Assembly (NCBI GenBank): GCA_015056565.1 | Contig: SVGB01000002.1 | Location: 1 to 64,000, forward strand | DNA from: Butyrivibrio sp. | GTDB taxonomy: Bacteria; Bacillota; Clostridia; Lachnospirales; Lachnospiraceae | Length of the DNA stretch: 64,000 nucleotides | Reading direction: 5' to 3' | In this document: in pieces, positions 16,251 to 26,500 of the stretch | How positions within the stretch are numbered: the first letter of the stretch is position 1 | Layout: each line of letters opens with the position of its first letter | Translations under genes and position numbers: made by a program | The notes under the pieces: generated by a model | What the model was told of the DNA's origin: nothing | The model's input: only the letters and a program-made list of their open reading frames with translations | Database searches by the model: none

Positions 16251-17261
16251 ATGAAGATAACGATGGCCCATGGAAGTGGCGGAGAATCTACTTCCAAGCT
16301 TATAGAAGATGTTTTTGCAAAATATTTTAATAACGAATATCTGTCTGAACTCTCAGACTCTGCTGTTGTACCGGGAGCAGGAAAGCTCGCCATAACAACT
16401 GACAGTTTTGTTGTTACACCTATTGTTTTCCCAGGCGGAGATATTGGAAGGCTATCAGTTTGCGGAACGGTGAATGACCTTTTGATGAGTGGTGCAATAC
16501 CAAAATATATTACCTGCGGATGTATTCTTGAAGAAGGCCTTGATAGAGAAGTTCTTGAGAAGGTTATCAGATCCATGGCAGAGACAGCCAAAGAAGCTGG
16601 AGTCTTAATTGTTACAGGAGATACAAAGGTTGTTGAAAAACATAGTGATGTATCAGGCCTTATAATAAACACGTCAGGTGTAGGATTCATTCCAGAAGAC
16701 CTTGATGTTCCAGGCCCATCAAAGCTTGAAGATGGAGATAAGATAATTGTGTCTGGAAATTTGGGTGATCATCACGCAACAATACTTGGAAGCAGAATGG
16801 GTATTGAAAATGATATCATCTCTGATAATGCACCACTTGTAGAAATGACCAGAAAGCTGATGGATGCGCACCTTTCCATCCACGCCATGAGAGATGTTAC
16901 AAGAGGCGGACTTGGAACTGTACTTAATGAGTTTGCCAATGCCTCAAAGTGTTCAATAGTGCTTAAGGAATCAGAGCTTCCGGTGTCAGCTTCAGTAAGG
17001 GATTTTTGCGGAATATTGGGACTTGACCCAATATACATGGGCAATGAAGGCAAAATGGTGATCTCTGTCAGTGTTGCTGATGCAGATAAAGCTCTTTCGC
17101 TGATAAAAGAGTCTCGTTATGGCGAAAATGCTAAGATAATTGGAGAGGTTAAAAAAGATAAGGAAAGTACCGATAATATTAATGTGGTCGTGACTACGAA
17201 AATTGGCGGAAAGCGCGTGGTTGGGCCAATGTATGGCGAGGGACTTCCAAGAATCTGTTAA
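16251..17261 (+). CDS. hypE: Hydrogenase maturation protein HypE
   Basis: ATP-dependent dehydratase that turns the HypF-added carboxamide on its own C-terminal cysteine into thiocyanate, the cyanide donor. The N-terminal MAHGSGGESTSKLI and the invariant C-terminus PRIC (C336) are both intact. The length of 336 aa is typical. It is the last gene of the hydrogenase unit. No hypA or hypB nickel-insertion gene and no endopeptidase gene follow. I see no clear terminator behind it. Confidence 0.96.
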   Translation: MKITMAHGSGGESTSKLIEDVFAKYFNNEYLSELSDSAVVPGAGKLAITTDSFVVTPIVFPGGDIGRLSVCGTVNDLLMSGAIPKYITCGCILEEGLDREVLEKVIRSMAETAKEAGVLIVTGDTKVVEKHSDVSGLIINTSGVGFIPEDLDVPGPSKLEDGDKIIVSGNLGDHHATILGSRMGIENDIISDNAPLVEMTRKLMDAHLSIHAMRDVTRGGLGTVLNEFANASKCSIVLKESELPVSASVRDFCGILGLDPIYMGNEGKMVISVSVADADKALSLIKESRYGENAKIIGEVKKDKESTDNINVVVTTKIGGKRVVGPMYGEGLPRIC

Positions 17262-17273
17262 TTGTGTTATCAT
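17245..17273 (+). promoter_or_regulatory. Candidate promoter for mecA
   Basis: TTCCAA at 17245-17250, a 17-nt spacer and TATCAT at 17268-17273 with an extended -10 TG at 17265-17266. It overlaps the end of hypE. The -35 box is weak. Confidence 0.4.
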
Positions 17274-17309
17274 ACGGCAAGAGACTTTTAATTTGTTTAT
17301 AGGTGAAAA

Positions 17310-18182
17310 ATGGAATTTAAGAGAATCGATAAAGATACAGTAAATTGCATCATCACTGAAGATGATATGTTTGAACAGGGCATCAGGCTCGAGGACCTCT
17401 TTGAAAAGAAAAAAGAGGCCATGGACTTTTTGCACGAAGTCATGAAGAAGGCTGAGGAAGAGGTGGATTATAAGCCTACAGGCTCATTTATGCCACTTCA
17501 GATCACAGTTCTTCCAGATCATTCAGTATCACTTACACTATCTGAAAATGCTTCAGCTTCATTTAGTGAGATACTCAAAAACCTTACAGATAAGGCTGGT
17601 ATCAAGCTTCCTAAGCAGGTTCTTGAAGATATTGGAGATTCTGCTAATGAAGAGAGGCTCAACAGACTCAACGAGTATCTTAAGAGCCTTAAACAGATAA
17701 CCAATTCTGTTAAGGACATGATAGAAGAAAACGACATTGTAAAAGATAAATCAGACAAGATAGCATTAAACGGCAATGCCACAGTCGAGAGTTCAGGTAA
17801 GCTTGCAGACAAGCTGACTACTAAGGCTCCCAAGAAAAATGCAGGGGATGCTAAGGACAAGGATTTAGGCAGACTTAAGTTTCATGAATATGTATTTACT
17901 TTCAAGGATCTTAAGACTGTTTCAAGGTTCTGCTTAAAGGTTCCAAAAGGTGTTAAGATCGAGAGCTCTTTATACAAGAATGAGGCTGATAGTCAGTACT
18001 ATCTTGATCTTAAAAGAGCCAATGAAGATCCTAAGGTATTTGCTTCGCTGTTTACGATGGCCTATGAATTTGGCCACTTCCAGGCTAGTAATCCTTATGT
18101 GATATCACATATTAAGGAAAACTACGACTGTCTTATAGATGCAAACGCAATTGAACAGTTGTCATCCCTTTCTACTATGTGA
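17310..18182 (+). CDS. mecA: Adaptor protein MecA-like
   Basis: Probable adaptor that delivers substrates to the ClpC protease. The N-terminal domain (MEFKRIDKDTVNCIITEDDM to about residue 85) and the C-terminal domain (YVFTFKDLKTVSRFC, then SSLYKNEADSQYYL) match MecA. The 290-aa protein is longer than Bacillus MecA because of an extended charged linker (about residues 95-195). The initial ATG has AGGTG 6 nt upstream. In Bacillus MecA targets ComK; I see no comK here, so the substrates are unknown. Confidence 0.85.
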   Translation: MEFKRIDKDTVNCIITEDDMFEQGIRLEDLFEKKKEAMDFLHEVMKKAEEEVDYKPTGSFMPLQITVLPDHSVSLTLSENASASFSEILKNLTDKAGIKLPKQVLEDIGDSANEERLNRLNEYLKSLKQITNSVKDMIEENDIVKDKSDKIALNGNATVESSGKLADKLTTKAPKKNAGDAKDKDLGRLKFHEYVFTFKDLKTVSRFCLKVPKGVKIESSLYKNEADSQYYLDLKRANEDPKVFASLFTMAYEFGHFQASNPYVISHIKENYDCLIDANAIEQLSSLSTM

Positions 18183-18195
18183 TTTTAGTCATATT

Positions 18196-18231
18196 AGGAA
18201 CGGTCCATAAAATGAGACCGTTCCTTTTCTT
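18196..18231 (+). terminator. Intrinsic terminator after mecA
   Basis: Perfect 10-bp arms at 18196-18205 and 18216-18225 with a 10-nt loop, followed by a T-rich tract. Confidence 0.85.
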
Positions 18232-18258
18232 TATAGTGATATAATTGGAAAAGAGTCT

Positions 18259-18966
18259 ATGCGCCTTAATAAATACATCTCTTCCTGCGGAATTTGCTCA
18301 AGGAGAGAAGCGGACAAGTTAATAGCAGATGGCCATATTAAAGTAAACGGGCAAGAACCTATGGCAGGAGATGATGTCACAGAAAATGACATTGTATGCC
18401 TTGATGGAAAAAGGATAAGTCCAGTTGACAAGCTTACATATCTGGCATACTACAAGCCTGTTGGAACTGTATGTACAAAAGATGACCCTCATGCCAAGAG
18501 AACAATATATGACGACATAGGAAGTTCTGGTTCCTTATCCTATGCAGGAAGGCTTGATAAGGACTCTGAAGGGCTTCTTATCATAACAGATGACGGAAAG
18601 CTCATAGACGCCATGATGAGGAGCAGAAATGCTCACGAAAAAGAGTATGTGGTAACCATAGACAAAAAGATAAACAGCGATTTTTTATCTAAAATGGAAA
18701 ATGGTGTATACCTGAAGGACCTTGATAAAACCACAAGGCCATGCAAGATCTGGGCTACATCAGATAATTCTTTTCACATAGTACTGACACAAGGCCTTAA
18801 CAGACAGATAAGGCGCATGTGCTCAGAACTTGGAGCAACAGTATGTAAACTAAAGAGGATCAGGGTCATGACAGTAACTCTTGATGACTTTGATCTAAAA
18901 CCAGGGGAGTTCGTCAATTTATCTGACGAAGTTGTAAAACGACTATATCAGGAAACTGGTATTTGA
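18259..18966 (+). CDS. rluF: 23S rRNA pseudouridine synthase, RluF-like
   Basis: RsuA-family pseudouridine synthase. It has an S4 RNA-binding domain (MRLNKYISSCGICSRREADK, residues 1-60) and a catalytic domain with the Asp motif AGRLDKDSEGLLI. The GLNRQIRRMC segment is typical of RluF, which modifies helix 80 of 23S rRNA. The length of 235 aa is shorter than E. coli RluF because a C-terminal extension is missing. It could also be a RluB/RsuA paralogue; two other pseudouridine synthases lie in this window. Confidence 0.85.
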   Translation: MRLNKYISSCGICSRREADKLIADGHIKVNGQEPMAGDDVTENDIVCLDGKRISPVDKLTYLAYYKPVGTVCTKDDPHAKRTIYDDIGSSGSLSYAGRLDKDSEGLLIITDDGKLIDAMMRSRNAHEKEYVVTIDKKINSDFLSKMENGVYLKDLDKTTRPCKIWATSDNSFHIVLTQGLNRQIRRMCSELGATVCKLKRIRVMTVTLDDFDLKPGEFVNLSDEVVKRLYQETGI

Positions 18967-18982
18967 TGGGGAGGCCAAAATT

Positions 18983-21007
18983 ATGGCATCAGAAGAGATA
19001 AAGAGAGAATATTCCGAACTTGTAAAGACCATAAGACATCATATGGATCTTTACTATAACCAGGATACTCCTGAGATTTCTGATTATGAATATGATAAAC
19101 TCATGCAGCGCCTTAAGGCTATAGAAAAGGAAAACCCTGAGCTTGTTACCAAAGATTCTCCAAGCCAGGTTGTTGGTGGAACTGCAAAGCGTGAAGCAGG
19201 GGTCAAGATAACACACAATGTTCCTATGCTTTCAATTGAGGATGTTTTTAATTATGACGATGTTAAAGCTTTTGTTAACAGAGTCCATGAAAAGCATCCA
19301 GGCGCTAAATTCTCTGTTGAGCAAAAGATCGACGGTCTTTCATTAACTCTTAGATACAATCACAGTGAAACAGACGGAAAACTTCATTTATCGCTTGCGG
19401 AAACAAGAGGCGATGGACTTATTGGTGAGGACGTTACATTAAACGCCCTTGTTATTCCTGATGTTCAAAAGATCATTGATCTTCCTTATGACTATCTGGA
19501 ATTAAGAGGCGAAGTTTACATGTCCCATGATTCTTTTGAGGCATTTAATGAGGCTCAGGAGCGCTATGGGAAAAAACTTGCGGCTAATCCAAGAAACCTC
19601 GCAGCAGGAACTCTTCGCCAGCTGGATCCGGAGATAACAAAGAGCCGTGGACTTAAAATGTTTGTCTTTAATGTTCAAGATGGACCAGCGGATTTTCGTT
19701 CTTCCCACTGCATGTCAATGGATCTTCTAGGTCAAAAAGGTATAAAAACTGTATTTCATAAGCTTTGCTCAAACTCAGATGAAGTTATCTCTGCTATCGA
19801 AGAGATTGGAGAGATGAGAAAAGACCTTGAGTTTGATCTTGATGGTGCTGTTGTAAAGGTTGATAACGTTGAATGGAGGAATGATTTCCCTGCAGGAAGC
19901 AAATATACAAGTGGACATATTGCATATAAATATCCGCCTGAAGAATGCGTTGTTGAAATGGATGAGATCCTGGTAGATGTGGGAAGAACCGGTAAACTTA
20001 CATTTACAGGAAGCTTTCATGATCCAAATACAGGTAAGCCGGCCAGACTTTGTGGTACAAGCGTATCAAGGGCAACGCTCCACAACCAGGACTACATCAC
20101 TGATATGAAGATAGGTATTGGAGGCCATTATAAGCTCTTTAAGAGTGGAGAGATCATCCCTAAACTAAATGGCTGTGTAAAAGAACCTCAGGTGGTATAT
20201 AAAGCCCCGGAAAAATGTCCTGTATGTGGAGGCCATCTTGTAAGAGAAGCAGATACTGCAGATATAAGATGCATAAATCCTACATGCCCCGCCCAGATAA
20301 CTAGAACAATTGCATACTTTGCTTCAAGAGATGCAATGAATATCATGGGACTTGGTGATACACTAGTAGAAGCACTTGTAGGTGACGGATATCTTCATAG
20401 CTATGTAGATATCTACAGGCTACGGGATTACCGCGATGAACTTATAAGTAAAGGTATTATTGGAAAAGAGAAAAACACCGACAAACTGTTATCGGAGATA
20501 GAAAGATCAAAAGAAAATGATCCTGTAAGACTTCTTACTGGTCTTGCGATAAGAAATGTTGGAAAATCAACTGCAAGAGAGATCATGAAGCATTTTGAAG
20601 ACCTCTTTGATCTTACGAAAGTCACAAAAGATGGCTTTTTGCAAATTCCTGACATAGGTGAGACTACTGCAGATGATCTCTATGAGTTTTTCCATGATGA
20701 AAAGACTCTTTTAATCCTTGAACAAATGAGAGAACTCGGTCTTAACATGAAAGCTGTTAAAGATGAAGGAGCCTCGGATAAGCTTGCTGGTATGACAATA
20801 GTTGTAACAGGAACACTGCCTACTCTTGGAAGAAAAGAAGCTGAAGAACTGATAGTTAGAAACGGTGGAAAGGCTTCAGGAAGTGTTTCTAAAAAGACAA
20901 GTCTTGTACTTGCTGGTGAAGCTGCAGGCAGCAAGCTGACTAAAGCTAACGAACTTGGAATAAGAGTAATTGACGAACAAGCTTTTCTTGATATGCTTAA
21001 TTCATAA
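18983..21007 (+). CDS. ligA: NAD-dependent DNA ligase
   Basis: Seals nicks during replication and repair. Domains in order are Ia (DYEYDKLMQRL near residue 34), the adenylation domain with catalytic K115 in KIDG, the OB fold, a four-Cys zinc finger (CPVCGG, then CINPTC), helix-hairpin-helix repeats, and a C-terminal BRCT domain (about residues 595-674). The length of 674 aa is standard. A GGGAGG site precedes the ATG, 16 nt after the pseudouridine synthase gene. Confidence 0.97.
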   Translation: MASEEIKREYSELVKTIRHHMDLYYNQDTPEISDYEYDKLMQRLKAIEKENPELVTKDSPSQVVGGTAKREAGVKITHNVPMLSIEDVFNYDDVKAFVNRVHEKHPGAKFSVEQKIDGLSLTLRYNHSETDGKLHLSLAETRGDGLIGEDVTLNALVIPDVQKIIDLPYDYLELRGEVYMSHDSFEAFNEAQERYGKKLAANPRNLAAGTLRQLDPEITKSRGLKMFVFNVQDGPADFRSSHCMSMDLLGQKGIKTVFHKLCSNSDEVISAIEEIGEMRKDLEFDLDGAVVKVDNVEWRNDFPAGSKYTSGHIAYKYPPEECVVEMDEILVDVGRTGKLTFTGSFHDPNTGKPARLCGTSVSRATLHNQDYITDMKIGIGGHYKLFKSGEIIPKLNGCVKEPQVVYKAPEKCPVCGGHLVREADTADIRCINPTCPAQITRTIAYFASRDAMNIMGLGDTLVEALVGDGYLHSYVDIYRLRDYRDELISKGIIGKEKNTDKLLSEIERSKENDPVRLLTGLAIRNVGKSTAREIMKHFEDLFDLTKVTKDGFLQIPDIGETTADDLYEFFHDEKTLLILEQMRELGLNMKAVKDEGASDKLAGMTIVVTGTLPTLGRKEAEELIVRNGGKASGSVSKKTSLVLAGEAAGSKLTKANELGIRVIDEQAFLDMLNS

Positions 21008-21031
21008 ATTCTAGAAGCGGAGAGACTAAAA

Positions 21032-22024
21032 ATGCCTATCAAAGTACAGAATGACCTGCCAGTCAGGGACATATTAGAAAAAGAAAACATATTTGTGGTT
21101 GATGAAAACAGGGCTATGCATCAGGACATCAGATCTCTTCAGATCTGTATCCTTAATCTGATGCCCCTTAAGGAGGATACAGAGCTTCAGCTCCTTAGGT
21201 CACTGTCTAATACACCTCTTCAGATAGATGTTTCCTTTATGCAGATGAGCTCTCATCATTCATCTAATACGTCACCAAACCATCTGAACAGGTTTTACAA
21301 CACCTTTGATGAGCTAAAAGATAATACTTACGACGGACTGATAATAACAGGAGCACCTGTTGAGCAGATGGCTTTTGAAGAGGTAGATTACTGGGATGAA
21401 CTCTGCAGAGTCTTTGAATGGTCAAAAGTAAATGTCACATCTACTTTCCATATCTGCTGGGGAGCTCAGGCTGGCATATATTACCACTATGGTATTGATA
21501 AAAAACCTCTTTCAGCTAAGAGATTTGGCATATATCAGCATAGGGTGCTTAACAGAAAAGTTCCTCTTGTCAGGGGATTTGATGACGTGTTTTTAATGCC
21601 TCATTCAAGGCATACTGAGACTCCTGCAGATGCGATCCATGCATGTGATGATCTTGTAGTTCTTGCAGAATCAGAAGTAGCAGGTGTATTTCTTTGCATG
21701 AACAGGTCAGGAAGTCAGATTTTTGCCATGGGCCATGCTGAGTACGACAGACTTACCCTGGATTCAGAGTATAAGAGAGACCTTTCAAAGGGACTTGCCA
21801 TCGATATGCCAGTTAATTACTATCCTGACAATGATCCAAATAATAAACCGGATCTTGTCTGGAGAGGTCATGCTAACAATCTTTATTCAAACTGGCTTAA
21901 CTACTACGTATACCAGAACACACCTTATAAATGGGGACAGATCCTTGATGAGGAAAAGAGAAGACAGGCACATAGTAAACTTACTTTGGGTGATATAGGA
22001 TTTACTGAAGGCGCCGGAATATGA
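21032..22024 (+). CDS. metA: Homoserine O-acetyltransferase (MetA family)
   Basis: First committed enzyme of methionine synthesis. The catalytic triad is visible as C142 (in FHICWG), H235 and E237 (in GHAEYD). Residue 111, in GAPVE, is Glu. In this family Glu111 selects acetyl-CoA and Gly111 succinyl-CoA, so this should be an acetyltransferase even though the family is often named succinyltransferase. The length of 330 aa is slightly over the E. coli enzyme. No riboswitch or T-box is visible in the 24-nt gap after ligA. Confidence 0.95.
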   Translation: MPIKVQNDLPVRDILEKENIFVVDENRAMHQDIRSLQICILNLMPLKEDTELQLLRSLSNTPLQIDVSFMQMSSHHSSNTSPNHLNRFYNTFDELKDNTYDGLIITGAPVEQMAFEEVDYWDELCRVFEWSKVNVTSTFHICWGAQAGIYYHYGIDKKPLSAKRFGIYQHRVLNRKVPLVRGFDDVFLMPHSRHTETPADAIHACDDLVVLAESEVAGVFLCMNRSGSQIFAMGHAEYDRLTLDSEYKRDLSKGLAIDMPVNYYPDNDPNNKPDLVWRGHANNLYSNWLNYYVYQNTPYKWGQILDEEKRRQAHSKLTLGDIGFTEGAGI

Positions 22025-22041
22025 GAAAGGTATAAATTTAT

Positions 22042-22878
22042 ATGTCTAAGATACGTAAACTTCGCAATATTTACACGACTTTTCCTGAGGGCAGGCATAA
22101 GGTTCTTACACTTAGCTACGATGATGGTAAGATCCCGGACAGAAAGCTTGTAGCTCTTTTTAATGAGCATGGACTTAAAGGGACATTTAATGTAAATTCC
22201 GGCCTTGAGAAAAATAAGTTTAAAAATGATTATGATGAACGAATTCCAATGTCTGACTATAAAAAGCTTTATAAAGGCCATGAAGTAGCCTGCCACAGTG
22301 TACTTCATCCGACTATTGCAAGAAGTCCAAAAGAGCAGATGGTAAGACAGATAATTGAAGACAGGCGCGCACTTGAGGAAGTTATGGGGTATACAGTAAG
22401 AGGTTTTGCTTATCCCAATGGTTCATACAGTGATGATGTAAAAGATGCTCTTAAAGCCTGCGGAATAAGACATGCAAGAACTGTAACTTCAACTCACAGC
22501 TATGATATGCCTACAGATTTTCTAAAATGGAATCCTACATGTCATCATGGTGATCCTGCCTTTGAAGATATTTACAAGGACTTCATTAAAGTACATAAGA
22601 GGCAGTACCTGTACATGCTTTATGTATGGGGACACAGCTATGAATTTGAACGCGATAAAAACTTTGACATAATCGAAAAGTTTTCTAAAAAAATTGAGAA
22701 CAAGTCTGATATCTGGTATGCGACCAACATAGAAATTGTGGATTATCTGGACAGAGCACAGCGAATCCAGGTCTCTGTTAATGGGGATTTTGCTTACAAT
22801 CCAAGCGCAGAAAGTGTATGGCTTGAAGTAGACAAAAAAATAGTTGAGCTTAAGGGCGGAGAACGCACTGAGTTGTAA
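22042..22878 (+). CDS. Polysaccharide deacetylase family protein
   Basis: NodB-like hydrolase that removes N- or O-acetyl groups from a carbohydrate. The first metal motif is VLTLSYDDGK near residue 22 and the second is HSVLHPT (HSxxHP type) near residue 87. The later GFAYPNGSY and HSYEFE segments also fit the fold. There is no signal peptide or membrane helix in its 278 aa, so it may act inside the cell or on a soluble sugar. It lies 17 nt after metA. The substrate is unknown. Confidence 0.85.
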   Translation: MSKIRKLRNIYTTFPEGRHKVLTLSYDDGKIPDRKLVALFNEHGLKGTFNVNSGLEKNKFKNDYDERIPMSDYKKLYKGHEVACHSVLHPTIARSPKEQMVRQIIEDRRALEEVMGYTVRGFAYPNGSYSDDVKDALKACGIRHARTVTSTHSYDMPTDFLKWNPTCHHGDPAFEDIYKDFIKVHKRQYLYMLYVWGHSYEFERDKNFDIIEKFSKKIENKSDIWYATNIEIVDYLDRAQRIQVSVNGDFAYNPSAESVWLEVDKKIVELKGGERTEL

Positions 22879-22901
22879 TTTTCTTTTTAATAAGTTAAAA
22901 T
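22873..22901 (+). promoter_or_regulatory. Promoter for the coiled-coil protein gene
   Basis: TTGTAA at 22873-22878, a 17-nt spacer and TAAAAT at 22896-22901. The -35 box overlaps the stop codon of the deacetylase gene. Confidence 0.5.
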
Positions 22902-22942
22902 ATATATGTTAAGTCGTTAACTTTAAAAAAGGAGAATTGCTT

Positions 22943-23425
22943 ATGCCTCTTAATATTGAAAACGATGATGCTGCAGTAAAAACTGAGGAGCTAAAGAAAA
23001 AACCTACTAAGAAGACCAAGGAGATGCTTGAAGAAAATTCAAAGCAGATCGAGGAACTTGAGGCTTCACAGAAAGAGTTAGGCGATGAACTGGCAGCTCT
23101 TTTGAAGGAAGAAGAGGCTCTTGGGGATAAATCTGCACTTAAGATGAAGGTTTCCCATAAAAAATATGGTGAAGGTGTTGTTACCAGCCAGGATGGTAAG
23201 TACATTGAGGTAAAATTCTCAGATGTGGTCAAGAAGTTCGTTCTTCCTGGCTGTATTGCAGAGAAATATCTTGAAGTAGATGATGATGCCATTCTCGATT
23301 ACTACATTAAGTGCAACGAGATCCATCAAAAGAAGATGGCTACTGAGCTTAAGATCAAGTCAGCAACTTATGCTATCCAGAGACATGAGGATGCAATAGA
23401 CAGACTTAAATCAAAACTTAAATAA
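22943..23425 (+). CDS. Uncharacterised coiled-coil protein
   Basis: I do not recognise this 160-aa protein. It is highly charged. Residues 1-65 are a Lys/Glu-rich coiled coil. Residues 70-115 look like a small beta domain (SHKKYGEGVVTSQDGKYIEV) resembling the helicase-C-terminal KYGEG element seen in UvrD/PcrA-type tails. The C-terminus is again helical. The ATG at 22943 follows AAGGAG by 8 nt; a TTG two codons earlier is too close. It is probably cytoplasmic, with its own promoter. Confidence 0.7.
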   Translation: MPLNIENDDAAVKTEELKKKPTKKTKEMLEENSKQIEELEASQKELGDELAALLKEEEALGDKSALKMKVSHKKYGEGVVTSQDGKYIEVKFSDVVKKFVLPGCIAEKYLEVDDDAILDYYIKCNEIHQKKMATELKIKSATYAIQRHEDAIDRLKSKLK

Positions 23426-23430
23426 TTATA

Positions 23431-23504
23431 AATAAGACACGGGGACGGTTCTTTTGTCTCCCTGAAGTGCAGGGGAGACAAAAGAACCGTCCCCGTGTCT
23501 TATT
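23431..23504. repeat. Perfect 32-bp inverted repeat (REP-like hairpin)
   Basis: Arms at 23431-23462 and 23473-23504 are exact reverse complements around a 10-nt loop. The core, reading GGGGACGGTTCTTTTGTC, resembles a dispersed palindromic element I recall from many Clostridia and other bacteria. It sits between two convergent genes and ends on the base before the stop codon of the minus-strand gene, so it can terminate transcription from both sides. Confidence 0.85.
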
Positions 23505-26500
23505 TTATGCTAATTTCTGTGTCTTTTTGTTATCTGAATTAACCTTTTTCTGAGCAGTAGAGAGCATGAGTTTAATCCTGTTAAGCTGGTTAACTTCAGA
23601 TGCACCTGGATCGTAGTCTATGGCCACAATGTTGCAGCCAGGGTACATATGTCTCATCTGCTTGATAACTCCCTTACCAACGACATGGTTTGGAAGGCAT
23701 CCAAAAGGCTGTGTGCAAACGATGTTTGTTGCGCCTTCTTTTATAAGCTCAACCATTTCACCGGTCAAGAACCAGCCCTCACCAGTCTGGTTACCAATTG
23801 ATACAATAGGCTCTGCATATTTTACAAGCTTATAGATGCTGGTAGGTGGATCAAAATGAATACTCTTTTCAAAGGCTTTGCTTGCAGCACCTCGAAGTTT
23901 TTCAATACCCCAGATAGCAGCTCTCATTAAAGCAGCAGTTTTCTTGGAAGTACCAAGTTCTTTTGCCTTATAAATCTGATTGTAGAAGCAGTAGAGCATA
24001 AAGTCGATAAGATCAGGTACAACAGCTTCAGCACCTTCAGCTTCCAAAAGCTCAACAAGGTGGTTATTGGCTGCTGGAGCAAATTTTACAAGGATCTCAC
24101 CAACCACACCAACTCTTGGCTTAACTTCGTCAGTAATCTCTATCTTATCAAAATCCTCGATTATTTCTCTGCAGAGTTTATTAAATGCAATTAAGCTCAT
24201 GTGCTTTGAAGTGACAAATTTTCTTGCTTCGATGAGCCATTTCTGATGGCATTCATCTACAGAGCCTTCTTTTTGCTCATAAGGACGCATTCTATAGACA
24301 CATTTCATGAATACATCACCTAAAATAGCGCCATATGCAGCTCTTTGAAGCATTTCAAAGTTAATATGGAAACCAGGATTGGCTTCAAGCTTTGAGAGGT
24401 TAAGTGAAACAACAGGTATCTGATCCATACCGGCTTTTTTAAGAGCTCTTCTTATGAATCCAACATAGTTAGTGGCTCTGCAGCCACCTCCCGTCTGGGA
24501 CATTATGACAGCAGTTTTATTGAGGTCATATTTGCCTGAATGAAGCTCATCCATGATCTGACCAACAACCCAGAGGGAAGGATAGCAGGCATCGTTGTTT
24601 ACATATTTAAGTCCCATGTCAATTGCGTGCCTATTATCATTTTGCATTACTACAAAGTTGTATCCACATGCTGCGAATGCTGGCTCAAGGATATCAAAGT
24701 GTATTGGTGACATCTGAGGGCAAAGGATAGTGTAGTTTTTACGCATATCCTCAGTGAAAAGAACTCTGTTGTTGGCAGAAGATCTTATAGTGCGATCTTG
24801 TGCTTTTTGCTTACGAACCCTGATAGCTGCAAGAAGGGAACGGACTCTTATCCTTGCGCTGCCAAGTGAGTTAACTTCATCAATCTTAAGGCAGGTATAT
24901 ATCTTGTCTGAACCAGAAAGAATGTCATTAACCTGGTCAGTAGTAACAGCATCAAGTCCACATCCAAATGAATTGAGCTGAATGAGATCAAGATCTTCCC
25001 TTGTACGTACAAAGCTAGCTGCAGCATAAAGCCTTGAATGATACATCCACTGGTCTGAAACAATAAGTGGTCTCTCAGGCGCTCCAAGATGTGAGATACT
25101 GTCTTCAGTAAGCACTGCAACACCATAAGAGCAGATCATATCAGGGATACCATGATTGATCTCTGGGTCTACATGGTATGGACGACCAGCAAGTACAATG
25201 CCGTGTCTGCCATTTTCTTCCATCCATTTTAAGGTTTCTTCACCCTTTTTCTGAACGTCTTTTCTTGCAGCTGCCATTTCATCCCAGCCATCTTTTGCAG
25301 CCTTAATGACTTCTTCAGCAGGGATTTCAGAAAACTCTTTTACAAGAGCATCAGTTACTGTCTCAAGGTTTGTAAAAGCCATGAAAGGATTTCTGAGCTT
25401 CATCTTGCCTTCAGTTATAGCTTCCACGTTGTTCTTAATATTCTCAGAATAAGATGTAACAATAGGGCAGTTGTAATGGTTTGTTGCGCCATCAACTTCC
25501 TGTCTCTCATAGAAAATGCCAGGGTAGAAGATGAAATCAACCTTCTGACCTATAAGCCATTCCACATGGCCGTGTGAGATCTTGGCAGGATAACACTCAG
25601 ATTCACTTGGAATTGACTCAATTCCCATCTCATAGATCTGATGAGTAGATCTTGGAGAAAGAACTACCTTAAATCCAAGATTTGTAAAGAATGTAAACCA
25701 GAATGGATAATTCTCATAGAAATTAAGGACTCTTGGTATACCTACAGTACCTCTTGTTGCTTTGTCAGCTTCAAGAGGCTCATAGCCAAATATTCTTTTA
25801 TATTTATAGTCAAAGAGATTGGGAATTCCTTCAGCATTCTTAACCTTACCGATTCCGCGTTCACATCTGTTTCCTGAAATGTGCTGACGGCCACCTGTAA
25901 ACTTGTTAATGGTGAGACGGCAGTGGTTTGTGCAGCCCTGACAAGTTGTCATGCTGGTTGAGTACTTAAGTGCGTTGATCTGATCGATGGAGAGCATTGT
26001 TGTCTTATAATCTGCAGTTTCTCCAAAGCGCTCACGGGCAATAAGAGCAGCTCCAAAAGCACCCATGATACCTGCGATATCAGGGCGAATAGCCTCAGCA
26101 CCAGAGATGATCTCAAAAGCTCTAAGAACTGCGTCGTTATAGAAGGTTCCTCCCTGTACAACAATGTGATCACCAAGATCCTTGGCATCAGATACCTTTA
26201 TAACCTTAAACAGAGCATTTTTAATAACTGAATATGCAAGTCCTGAAGAAATATCTGCAACGTCAGCGCCTTCCTTCTGGGCCTGCTTGACTCTTGAGTT
26301 CATAAATACAGTACATCTTGTACCAAGATCTACTGGAGATTTAGCATATAGGGCAACCTTGGCGAAATCCTGAACAGAATAATCTAGGGATTTAGCAAAG
26401 GTCTCAATAAATGATCCACATCCCGAAGAACAAGCTTCATTAAGCTGAACTGAGTCAACAGAATTATTCTTGATATGGATGCACTTCATATCCTGTCCAC

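Noticed and set aside
16232-16690. 152-aa open frame on the minus strand
   Set aside because: It is antisense to hypE, whose protein is fully conserved; no Shine-Dalgarno or family match is visible.
21008-21031. SAM riboswitch before metA
   Set aside because: The gap is only 24 nt and metA follows ligA directly, so there is no room for one.
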